A stretch of 64,000 bases of DNA, taken from positions 6,605,743 through 6,669,742 of the forward strand of contig NC_088778.1 of the NCBI RefSeq assembly GCF_954871325.1. The letters are read 5' to 3'. This document shows, piece by piece, positions 1 to 10,422 of this stretch (the stretch's first letter is position 1; every line of letters starts with the position of its first letter). Made by a program: the position numbers and the translations under genes. This stretch comes from Gordionus sp. m RMFG-2023 (Eukaryota; Nematomorpha; Gordioida; Chordodea; Parachordodidae). The notes below the pieces were generated by a model. It saw nothing but the letters and a program-made list of their open reading frames with translations, ran no database searches and had not been told where the DNA came from.

Positions 1-207
1 TTGGCTAATCACTTCTCCATATAATATAATCAGATTGATTCTTCCCCTACTGTCTGAAACCAATGGCGTTTTTAATCTCGACAACATTTTGATCTCTCTT
101 ACCCAAATACATCATATAAAATATTTTACTAAAATCTTAAAAATAATTTTATTCGCCATAAAATTCTTATTTTTTTTACTTTGTTCTTATACTGGAATAA
201 TCATGAG

Positions 208-415
208 TAGTGTTGTTAAACGGCAATTTTTAAGCCGATTTTTAAAAACGGCTAACTCAATATTTATTAAGAAAGACTGAAGATTTTGTTCATAGCAGGC
301 AAAAAGGTCTAGACATACATTTGTGAAATTTTGAGGTTTAGGTGATTTTTCTGGCAAAAGTGTGGAGTTAGCCGTTTTTAAAAATAGGCTCATAACGAGC
401 CTTTAAACAATACTA
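208..415. mobile_element. hAT-type MITE, family N1, copy 1
   Basis: Short non-coding element with long terminal inverted repeats that begin TAGTGTTGTTAAACGG on the left and match in reverse complement on the right. It is flanked by an 8-bp near-duplication (ATCATGAG at 200-207, ATTATGAG at 416-423). Eight-bp target duplications and ends starting TAGTG are typical of hAT transposons. It has no coding capacity, so it would have depended on a transposase elsewhere. Confidence 0.85.
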
Positions 416-2069
416 ATTATGAGTAAAGTAGAACCTCCATGAGATGTTCCCTTAAGAGAATCATTTTTTAAGCGTTACATGTGAACCGTTAAAACGAGGA
501 AATTTGCACTTTTCTTCCTATTTCCTTAAATAATTATGCCTTTTAAATTAGAACATTTGAGGGTTGTCATTAAAATTCCAGTCTCCATTCATAAGGCACT
601 TTTATTTAGTTGGATTTTAATACTTCATCTATCATTTCGAATTATTTACTAGCCCCTATCGAATTTTGAATATCAATAAGGTTTTGTTTAAGGTGGTAGC
701 AAAATCTCCTCCCATACACCCGCATATGCAGCTCTTAGGTAGACAGTAAAAGAGTAAACCCTAACTTAATTCAAAGATAAATAGGCTAGTCACCGAGCTG
801 CATCTCTTATCCATAGAAAAAACATGAAGGTATAACGTCTACGTTTTGGGATAAATGGTTTATGATTTAGGATTATACTATGTTTTTATAGATTATTTTT
901 TTTTCAATTTTTTTAGTTATTCTCATAACAATGTATTTTATAAGAATATTTAATTAGTTTTGATAATTATTATAATCATATATTTTCTTTAAATTATAAA
1001 AAAAAAATTAAGAAATATTAATTATCTTTATTCTTAAATCACAAATTAAAACAATTTGTTTTTAATTTTTTTTATTAAGAAACATTGAGATTAACAAAAA
1101 TTCATAAAAATTATAGGAGTTTCTGATATCTACAGTGTAGGAATTCTCCATACCCATTGAAATATGATTCCAGCATAATCAGATCTTTCAAAATTTAAAA
1201 AAAACCCGCATTATAAAATAATAATGTTATGATGATTTGCTAAACTCCTCTGAACATATACGTTATATTATTATAGATATTATTTTCTATATAACCCTAA
1301 GGTCCAAATCGCTTTTACTTTTTGTAAGCAATCATGTAAAAGGGCAAGAGTTTTTTTTATTGGATAATTATATCTTTACATTATTGCTTACTTTTTATTG
1401 GATAATTATATCTTTACATTATTGCTTACAAAAAAAATATAAATAGACTTAGAAAAAAAAAACTGGAAATAGCACTTAAATGGAGAAATTTTACAAAAAA
1501 TATAAACGCAGGAAAGGGGGTTAGAATATTGTTACGGAAAACAATTTCGATAAATAGTCGCATACTAAAATGATTCTTAAAATTGGTTAGAGCAAAAGAA
1601 ATCTACATAAAGGGGAGTTGGTTTGCATTAAATATAGGCGAAGACACCCTATTTTTGATTAAATGCTTGATTTCTATAAAAACGGGGGGAAGGGTAAAGT
1701 TACCTTTCAAGACGAAATATTTTTAGCATATGACTATTTATCGACACCTTCCGTTTGGTAGCAATAACCCAAAAGATTATAATATGAAGAAAACAAATTC
1801 AACAATACATTCTTTTTATTTGAAACCACGATTTTCTAAAACTAAGCGGAAACGTTAAATAAGGGGAACATTTTAATTCGGAGTTATTCTAATAATATTT
1901 ATATTCTAATTTTAAAAAGATTCATTCGTGATTATTATTTTTTTTTTGAAAAGCTAAGTAAGGAATATGAGCCAAAAAAGCAATGCGATGATCCACAAAT
2001 TAAGTTTGATAAGGCTTTTACATTCGATAAGCTAATAGCTGTAGCTGCTGCCCAATGAATATTAATTGT
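416..2069. other. Intergenic, no gene seen
   Basis: AT-rich sequence without a convincing exon on either strand. The only structure seen is an exact tandem duplication of 38 bp at 1354-1429. Confidence 0.6.
1354..1429. repeat. Exact tandem duplication, 38-bp unit x2
   Basis: Two identical 38-bp units (1354-1391 and 1392-1429) lie head to tail. Perfect identity in otherwise diverged AT-rich sequence suggests a recent slippage or duplication event. Confidence 0.9.
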
Positions 2070-2850
2070 TTTTTAATTTAATTTTTTTTTTTTAATTGAA
2101 ATAATATGGGAAAAATTATAATAGAAAAAAAATACTAATTGGTAATTTAAGGTGTCAATATACAGCTTTTATATATATATTTTTAATTTTATATTTTTTG
2201 TTCGTATTTGTATTTAATTTTTTTTTTAATTGAAATAATATGGGCAAACTTATAATAGAAAAAAAAACAAATTGGTGTTTATGGTGTCAATACATCTTTT
2301 TAAATATATTTTTAATTTTATATTTTTTGTTCGTATTTGTATTTAATTTTTATTTTTTTAATTGTAATAATATGGGCAAACTTATAATAGAAAAAAAAAC
2401 AAATTGTTGTTTATGATGTCAATACAGCTTTTTAAATATATTTTTAATTTTATATTTTTTTAATTGTAATAATATGGGCAAACTTATAATAAAAAAAAAC
2501 AAATTGTTGTTTATGGATGTCAATACAGCTTTTTAAATATATTTTTAATTTTATATTTTTTGTTTGTATTTTTATATAATTTTTATTTTTTTAATTGTAA
2601 TAATATGGGCAAACTTATAATAAAAAATAAACTAATTGGTGTTTATGGTGTCAATATACAGCATTTTAAATATATTTTAAATTTTATATTTGTTAGTATT
2701 TGTACTTTATTTTTTTAATTGTAATAATATGGGCAAACTTATAATAAAAAAATAAACTATTGGTGTTTATGGTGTCAATATACAGCTTTTTAAATTATTT
2801 TTAATTTTATATCTGTTCGTATTTTTATATAATTTTTATTTTTTTAATTA
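2070..2850. repeat. Minisatellite, ~130-bp unit, about six copies
   Basis: The landmark ATAATATGGG recurs at about 2101, 2235, 2367, 2469, 2600 and 2724, spaced 134, 132, 102, 131 and 124 bp. Between landmarks the units share the same order of blocks: an AAACTTATAATA-like block, a TGGTGTCAATA-like block, then TTTTTAATTTTATATTTTTT. The 102-bp unit has an internal deletion. Confidence 0.92.
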
Positions 2851-2854
2851 AAAC

Positions 2855-4010
2855 CGCCTAAAAAATAAAAAATTTAGCTATCATAACAAAAACATAAAAA
2901 ATTAAATTAAAAACAAAACATAATAATAAATAATAAAAAAAATCAAAAGAAAAATCAAGCAAAAATAAATCAAAATAAAAAACAAATAGAAAAATAAAAA
3001 CAAAAAAAAACACACAAAATAAATCAAAAATAAAAACAAAAATAATATAAAAATTAAATAAAAACAAGAAAACAAATGAGGAGCAAAACAAATCAAAAAT
3101 ATGAAACAAAATTTAAAAAAACAAAAAAATAAAACAAGAATATCATTAAAAACAAAAAAAAGGTTAAAAAAAAATAAAACATAGAAATACAAAACCAAAT
3201 ATATAAACATATAAAAATAAAATCAAAAACCAAAAGAAATTTAATAACATTATCAAAAATATAATCAAAAACATTATTCAAAAACTAAACAAAATAAAAA
3301 TAAGAAAAACATTATAAAAAACAAAACAAATATTAATCTTGTTAAACGGCTCGTTTTGAGCCGATTTTTAAAAACGGCACTCAATATTTTTGCACTCAAT
3401 ATTTTCTCCAGAAAAATATTGACTAAGCCTCGAAATTTCGATACTATATGTCTAGACCTTTGCTCTTTCTATGAGAAAAATTTTCAGGCTTGCGTAATAT
3501 TTTTCTGGATAAAAAAGTGAGTTAGCCCTTTTTAAAAATCGGCTCAAAACGAGCTGTTTAACGACACAAATATTAAATAAAAACAGAGAAAGAAAAATAA
3601 GAAAAAGATAATCAAAAACAAAATAAAATAAGAGACATCCAAAAATAATAAAATTAATCAAAAATAACCAAACAAAAATAAAAACAATACTAAAGTGAAA
3701 GGAAGGATAAAAATAAAGAAAAGTAAACGAGCAAAAATAGTGAATAGAAATAGAGAAAAGTAAAAAAAAAGAAGAAATTAGTGAAAGTAAATAGAAAAGG
3801 GAAAAGTAAAAATAAAGGAGAAAAGTAAAAAGGAAAGAGAAAAGTAAATAGGAAACTAAAAGGAATAAAACAGAACAGAATAGAAAATCTGATTTTAAAA
3901 TATTTAAATTTAAACCTCACCCCAAACTTACCCCCTATTCTAAGCCAAAACAATATGAATATAATCTCACCAAGACACCACCCCAACCCTATTCCCCTTA
4001 TTATAAAACA
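2855..4010. repeat. A-rich strand-asymmetric low-complexity tract
   Basis: About 1.1 kb in which the plus strand is dominated by A with interspersed C, and G becomes common after ~3590; T is scarce. Long open frames on the minus strand here (Phe/Tyr-rich) are compositional artefacts. A family N1 MITE (3334-3569) is inserted in the middle. Confidence 0.8.
3334..3569. mobile_element. hAT-type MITE, family N1, copy 2
   Basis: Terminal repeats contain GTTAAACGGCTCGTTTTGAG on the left and its inverted match on the right. The outer few bases and the target duplication are eroded. It interrupts the A-rich tract. Confidence 0.8.
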
Positions 4011-4253
4011 TTAATACTAACACAACACCCAACTTCTCCCAAACTTCAACCCTACCGTCTACCTACGAACATGAGCCTAAAGCTCCCCTAGCAACCATAA
4101 TATATATAATAATAATAGAAAATATACAGTGAAGTTCGTCTCAATCCTGGGGATTAGGGCAACAGCAACATATTAGCGCAAATAATTTTTTGATTCTTTT
4201 CCAGATACGTGACTGTCTTGTGGATGGAAGAGTGGTAGTGTCTCAGGATCAAA

Positions 4254-4661
4254 CTATTTCCTCTTGGTAGGAAGTGGGCGAATCCTCTTGATATTTATCA
4301 ATTGTCTTAATTTCCTACTTTTCCTCCATCTAATCTGATCTTGGTATGTTGAGATTGCTGGATATCCTATTAAAATAGAAGTTCTCAGCAATTTTGGAGA
4401 AACAATTTTGCAGATTTCAGAATCTGACTTGCATTTTAAAATATTGGATGAAGATTTGTTTTTATCGAAAAATCGCACTCTGTTGTTGTTGAGTGCAAAT
4501 TTTATTGTTTTATTATCATATGTGTTATTTTCTACTGAATCGTTACTATATGAACTGTTATCATTACTATAGTCCAAATCATCATTCCTATCACGGTTTC
4601 TTAAGATAGATTTTGTAGGGAAATAATGCTTGAATTTCAATGTTGATGTATATTCTATCAT
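4254..4661 (-). CDS. Small basic protein with SILK and RVxF motifs, candidate PP1 regulator
   Basis: An intact 135-codon frame from an ATG at 4661 to a TAG at 4254, in DNA where random frames close quickly. I do not recognise a family. Residues 18-21 read SILR, which fits the SILK-type docking motif, and residues 61-64 read RVRF, which fits the RVxF motif. Both are known sites that dock partners onto the catalytic subunit of protein phosphatase 1, and SILK normally lies N-terminal to RVxF, as here. Between them is a Ser/Asn/Asp-rich, probably disordered stretch; the C-terminal third is strongly basic (Lys/Arg-rich to the end). There is no signal peptide or membrane segment. It lies alone in an intergenic region, so context does not help. 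It could be a single-exon gene or the only visible exon of a longer one. Motif content is direct; the PP1 role is inference. Confidence 0.5.
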   Translation of the reverse strand: MIEYTSTLKFKHYFPTKSILRNRDRNDDLDYSNDNSSYSNDSVENNTYDNKTIKFALNNNRVRFFDKNKSSSNILKCKSDSEICKIVSPKLLRTSILIGYPAISTYQDQIRWRKSRKLRQLINIKRIRPLPTKRK

Positions 4662-6019
4662 AATTTAAAAATTTAAAATAATGATTTTGTAAATACGATA
4701 ATAATAATATCAACAATCAAAAAAGAATAAGAAAATTTCAATCAAATTAAACATGATGATTAAAAACGAATATTTTTAAATTTTAAATAATTCAATTTTT
4801 TCTTGAAAAATGAATATTTATAACTATGAACAAATATTATAACATTGATCTTTTGTCTTATCTATTATGCATACTTATAAGCATACTTGTCATACATCTC
4901 AACAGGGTTTAGACACGTTACTCTATAAGAGCAACGGTTTTTGATACTTTAGAATGAAATATAAAAAAAAGTTTAGTGTTTCGTTATCATTATTCGGAAC
5001 TTGCGATGCGATAGTTACAAAAGTTATTTTTTATAAAATAATCATTAATTTTTCTGGAAGTCATTAAAATAATAAATGGCTCTACATATTATAAATAAAA
5101 CGAATCAAAGTTTTTCTTGATTATAGCATAATTGGTCTAGTAGACTGGGCTTAGAAAGGGCAGGAGATAATCTCTGTAAGTATATTGCAATCAAAAGATC
5201 TTGTTTTTTTCAATCATAGGATTATAATCCATAGAGTAATTTATAGAATAAATAAGAAATTGTGTCTAGGAATGCTTGGCAAACAATTTTTTACTACGTT
5301 AAATTTTTATCAGTAAATAAATTATTGGGAAGCAAAGCTAACAATATTTATAAGAAAAAAATATATATTTCTTTCAGATTTCTAATTTTTTAATAGTCTA
5401 ATTGCATATTGAGACTTTAGAAAAGGTTTTTTGATTTACACAAGCTAGACACCGAATTGGAAAATGTATTTAAGAAGAAAAAGAATATAAATTAAATATT
5501 TAAATTTTTAATATATCGAATTGATAAAAAATTTTAGAATTTTTTTAAATTATGCAAATTCATCCTAATTTTATCCTTAATTTTAAACAAAAATAATACC
5601 TAAAAAATTAAAATTAAGAATAGTACCTAGATATTTTAATCAAAAACAAACCGCTACTTAATATATCTTAATATTTTATATGATATTACTTTTAAAAAAT
5701 GATTACTTCCATAGTAGAAAATTGGAGGCTTGTCATTGCAATATATTATTAATCAGCTTTATTGGTTGATTTTTAAAATAAACTTTGAATAATATCTTAT
5801 TCTTGAAGCTATAAAATATGTCCAAATAATTCCTCATGCAGAGCTGTGGGAAGAATTAGGGTTGCTCTTTAAAACGATCCAATTTTTATAAGCTTAAATA
5901 AATTGATTAAATAATTTACTTTGTCATATAAAATAAATTCGCAAATAAGCAGCTTGAAATATGATTTAATATAAAAAATTATTATATCATAAAATCTATT
6001 TTTTTTTATTTATTCATGT
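4662..6019. other. Intergenic, no gene seen
   Basis: AT-rich sequence with no supported exon, RNA gene or clear repeat. A tRNA A-box-like string near 5125 lacks the rest of a tRNA. Confidence 0.5.
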
Positions 6020-6633
6020 CAGCTCTACGTGACAAGATATTCACTGGAAGCAAATTCCCCTCAAAAGCCTATACCAACCCCAGAGTTACAATATTTGTAT
6101 TGGATGCAAACACCCCTCAAAAACCTATGCCTACCCCCTTAAAAAAATTTCGCCACCGTTTCCCCATTATTAATTTCACCTTTTTAATTATAATGATACT
6201 CTTTTCAGAAATTTTAAAAATAACTTAAAATATTTTATCTCTACTACCAGTACCAACTATCAAAACTTTGTGAATATAAAGGAGTTTTTTAGATAATAAA
6301 TTCAACTAAAAATCCCATCATTTACAATGAATGCATTATTATAGCATTATGAGCTTGCTGAGAATGTCTAAGATTTTTAAATGTAGCAGAAAGTTTTATT
6401 TAGAAAATAATGTCTATGATTGTTTGCAATATATAGATTTGGTCGATGATCAGAAATATCATTGAAATTATTAATTTTTACGGCAATATATTTTGTCCTA
6501 TTTCAGCTCGAAATTTAATAGATAACCCCCCCAAAAATATTTTCCTACCCTCATTAAAGGCGTCTACCCACTACCACCCTCAAGAAAAATTGGATGCAAA
6601 CTGTTCCTACCCACCCCGCTCATGTAGACAACC
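6020..6633. mobile_element. hAT-type MITE, family N2, copy 1
   Basis: A ~0.6-kb repeat whose best-preserved copy (17351-17908) has ends CAGCGTCTACATGA and an exact 8-bp target duplication. This copy starts CAGCTCTACGTGA and ends with a decayed TCATGTAGAC end. The interior has C-rich blocks (GGATGCAAAC followed by CCCC runs) near each end, shared by all copies. Small open frames inside are not genes. Confidence 0.8.
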
Positions 6634-7143
6634 CCTTTAAAATATTTTGCTAATGTGATGTACAATTTTAGTTGTAATGATACTCCGTTCATATATTTTC
6701 AAATTGTCGATACTCTGTTACTAACTATATATAAAAATATTGAATGTAAAAGAGTTATTATTTAGATTGTTTAATATAAATATGAGTTTGCTGATAGAAT
6801 GTCTAACTATTTTAAGTTACAAATAAAAGGATAGCAGAATATTTTCCAGAAATAAGTTTATTTGAAAAATAATGACTATGCATGTATGTGATATATAAAT
6901 TTGATCGATGCTTAGCAATATCATAATTATAATAGGTGTATAATAAAAGTATTAAAAATATAGCAATATATTTTGCACTATTTTACCTGAAAGTTTAATA
7001 GACAACGTCCCAATAAATTTATACTACTTCGACTTCGAGCATACCTATTAACCTACCCTCCTTAAATGCCTGATTCATACTCCCCTTAAAAAATTGGAGC
7101 AAACTGTACATACTCCCGCACCCACCCCACCATTTAGACGCGG
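6634..7143. mobile_element. hAT-type MITE, family N2, copy 2 (5' truncated)
   Basis: Directly abuts copy 1 and aligns with its interior and right end, closing with TTTAGACGCGG. The first ~100 bp of the element are absent, so the pair looks like a tandem or a partial second insertion. Confidence 0.7.
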
Positions 7144-7319
7144 ATTCATGTTTAAATTATTTTAAATTGTTTTGCTTGATATGGAAGTTAATACTTTTAT
7201 TATGGACCATTGCTAATCTTGATAAATTATTTATAAATTAAAAATACAATTTATATGGAACATACGCTAGTTAGACCATATGACTTTTAGATTGACACAT
7301 TTTAAAATTCAGTGTTCGC

Positions 7320-8846
7320 GCTTTTCCTCCCAGTATAATCAACGTAACACTATCTCAGAGTTTAGACCCCAAATTTCAATTAATACCTATAATTATGGTG
7401 ACTCAACTCAGTTTTCTCATTATTCTTCCAGCATGATCAATATCTCACGACCTTGAAGATTTGGTTTTCTCCATTGTCAACAAATTCCAGTAATAACGTT
7501 GTTAAAAATCAGCGAACTTTTCCTCTCAGTACGATCAACGTTTCTCTAGCTCATAGCTATGGCCCAATATCAACTTATACCTATAATTATGATGTCCCGA
7601 CTCAGTTTTCGCATTATTCTCCTCTGTTAGATCAACGCCCCACTATCTCGAAGGTTTGGCCTTCCCCAATATTCCAGTAATAACGTTATCCTTTCTCCTC
7701 ATTATGATAAATATCCATACCACAGAGTTATTGACTTTTAAATTACCCATACATTCATATCTACTCCCTCCTGCTGGAATCAGCCCCATTCAGTGTCATA
7801 CTCCCATCCTCCATATACTACACCGTCCCTATCTACGCAATACGTACAACAATTATCTACGGCACAAAGTTCAAATGATGTTAGGCTTCCCCAGCCAACG
7901 AAAAGTGAAATAGTTATGTTAAAAAAAAATGTTAGTGGTCAAGATTCATTATACAGTGAATACTTGAAGACTGATCCCATGTTATGCGCCGAGATTTTCC
8001 TCCCAATCATAACTAGAGTATGGAATGAAGGGACTTGTTATTGGATCACAGCTCTCTAGGTCAATTTCCCTAAAATAAAGAACCAAAATTTCTTAAAGAC
8101 TGGAGGGGAATCTCGCGAAATTCAGTAGTATATAAGATTTTGGCGAATGTTACCTTGAATAGGTTATGGCCGATAATGGAATCGCATTTCTTTGATTATT
8201 GGTTTTGTTTAGGAAGGATCGTAATGCACTCGAGGCAATTCTAGCACTCAAAATTTATTTAGAAAGATCGGTTATACGGAGAAGAAACTTAATAATCTTT
8301 GCCCTTAATTTCAAGAAAGCATTTTACTCAACCCTGCAAGATCATATGGCTAAGCTAAATAAATTTAAGACAAAGTACAGATCCTTCATGAAAATTTGGT
8401 CATCACAACAATTATCAATTCCCCTGAAGATAAGATTATTTATAGTTCTAATAATGGCATCCTAATTATTATGGCAGAAAACTTGGAAGGATTCCATTAG
8501 ATAATAGAAAAACGCTCATAAATAAATGCCTCAGATACATAACCAGAACATTTTACCCACTGAATACAACTAATTATACCTTATGGGCTAGATGTGATAT
8601 ACTTCCTCTACATAAAATGATTGAGAAAATTGAAGTGGTTGGTCATATTTTAAGACATTTTTGTAATACCCTAATCCATCAAGCACTTGTAAACATATTC
8701 TCGGAGGAGAGAATGCTCTTAAGCCCGTCTTATCTTATAAATAGTTGGTCCGGCAGATTTACAAGTTCCTTTAGGAGTTAGATTTATCCTGGGAATTTTT
8801 AAAGAGAGCTTCGTCAGATAGGAAAATTTTCATATACATTCTGAGG
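7320..8846 (+). mobile_element. Degenerate LINE (non-LTR retrotransposon), RT region
   Basis: Pieces of a reverse transcriptase read in several plus-strand frames. About 7870-8059 holds the pre-RT linker (PTKSEIV ... GQDSLYSEYLK ... VWNEG). 8090-8215 reads KDWRGIS ... VVYKILAN ... LNRLWPIMESHFFDY. 8215-8460 reads RKDRNALEAILALKIYLE, then ALNFKKAFYST, where the catalytic Asp of motif A is Asn. The palm YxDD segment is missing through an internal deletion near 8390. 8480-8740 carries the C-terminal domain (CLRYITRTFYP ... LWARCD ... VVGHILRH). The type of C-terminus suggests an RTE/BovB-like or related clade, not certain. Frameshifts and stops show it is dead. The tail continues beyond the inserted MITE at about 10013-10075. 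Confidence 0.8.
7325..7700 (+). repeat. Two tandem ~190-bp units upstream of the LINE RT
   Basis: Two successive units share the encoded phrase PISTYTYNY followed by TQFSHYS and a later SNNV segment. They precede the reverse transcriptase in the same orientation and may be part of the LINE or a local duplication. Confidence 0.65.
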
Positions 8847-10012
8847 CATAAGCGTAGCCAGGGGGGGGGGGGGCAAGGGGAAATTCCTCCTTGCTTTCAG
8901 AAATTTATCACTTTTTGTAAATATCTTTTTTAGCTAATAAAAGATATTCCCCTTAGTCCTCCCCCCACTCACCCTCAAAAATATATGCATATATCTTAAA
9001 TAATAATTTAAAAGAAAGAATGTAAAAGTTGATATTTTTTTATAAAACTATTCATCATATTTTATAGATTTTTGAGAAAATATATTTATAAATATATAAA
9101 ATGAACCAAAAATGTCTTTTAATAAATGGAATATAAGCCAAAGATAAGTCTATCCATAAAATTACTAAATAATATAATATATCAAATATAATTTTTTATA
9201 AAGTGAGTAATTTTAATTTATTTTTCTTAATAAAAGTAAAATATAATTATAAAACTATTGATAAAATTAAATCATAAATTAAAAAAATATTAAAGCACAA
9301 TACAAACAGTGGAATCGAATATTATATGTTGAAGATTTACAGTATATCTAATTATCAAATGACAATCAAGTAATTTTTACCAATATAGCGAATTATATAT
9401 TTTACAGAAAACTATAAAATATTGATAAGGACATCAGAAAATATCTTTTAAAGACATTGTGGGATAAATAATATGAAGATTAAATTTAAATATCATTTTT
9501 ACTTAAAATAAATAGATGGCGTTAAATAATTGAATGCAAATTGTTGCTATATTTAATATCAAGAGCATTGATTAGTAAAATTTGTTAAATTATTAACTGT
9601 AATATATTCTCTAACTGTCAAATATGTCTGTAAAAGTGGAATTTTACCTAGTATTTTATAACTAATTCTATATAATAGAGTAAAATCAACTATATGTCTA
9701 CTTACTTTTTATAAATAAATTTCTTATAATTGTTTGGAATAAATTATTACCATCCTTTTATATTAATGTATATATAAGTAATCGATTATATTTTATATAA
9801 ACTAATAAAAATATATTTCATATTTGTTCCAGGCTCATTTTTTTTATTAAAATTTGTAAAAATATTTTATGACTATATATAGATTAAAGTAACCCGGCCG
9901 AAGGCCGGGAAAAAGATGGCCGAAGGCCCACCCAAAAGAAGGTCTGGGGGCGAACCCCCAGTAATTTTTTATTTCACCCCCCCCCCTTATGAAAATCCTG
10001 GCTACACCTATG
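8847..10012. mobile_element. hAT-type non-autonomous element, family N3
   Basis: Ends are CATAAGCGTAGCCAGG on the left and the inverted match of CATAGGTGTAGCCAGG on the right, with G-rich or C-rich runs just inside. An exact 8-bp duplication TTCTGAGG flanks it (8839-8846 and 10013-10020). The interior is AT-rich and non-coding apart from a chance minus-strand frame across the right end. It is inserted into the tail of the LINE, so it is younger than the LINE. Confidence 0.88.
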
Positions 10013-10290
10013 TTCTGAGGCTTATTTAAGAGCATATGACAAATAACTGCTAAGAATGGTAAAGAATTCAATAAATAATATTCACTTCTAAGTTATTTTT
10101 TAATTATTAAGACAGTGAGTTATTATTCTGGAAAAGGAGGACTTTTAACGAAGGTCACATAATGTTTTTTATAAGAATTTATAATTCCTAATTATTCATA
10201 AGGTATTTCAAAATACTAGGTGTTTTATTTATAAGTTTCATACCTATTTCTAGATATTTTTATATGTAATTATTGTTATAACTTTTATAT

Positions 10291-10422
10291 TTAGAAATTG
10301 ATTGTAGCAACTTTTGCTAGAATTGGACATAACTAAAATTGTTGCAACTTTTGTATTTAGGAATTGATTGTTGCAACTTTTGCTAGAATTGGACACAACT
10401 AATTACACAAATAATTTATATT
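10291..10422. repeat. Tandem duplication, 66-bp unit x2
   Basis: Two diverged 66-bp units begin TTAG(A/G)AATTGATTGT at 10291 and 10357 and share GCAACTTTTGCTAGAATTGG. Confidence 0.85.

Noticed and set aside
2858-3986. Long minus-strand Phe/Tyr/Leu-rich open frames
   Set aside because: They arise from the A-rich composition of the plus strand; no mixed residue pattern or splice context.
5120-5185. tRNA A-box-like string
   Set aside because: No B box, no acceptor or anticodon stem; not a tRNA.
6016-6640. Two plus-strand small frames with Pro-rich patches
   Set aside because: Both are inside N2 MITE copies and follow their C-rich blocks.
9847-10071. 74-codon minus-strand frame (GVARIFIRGGG...)
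   Set aside because: It runs across the right end of the N3 element into LINE sequence; this peptide is a known artefact of translating such element ends.
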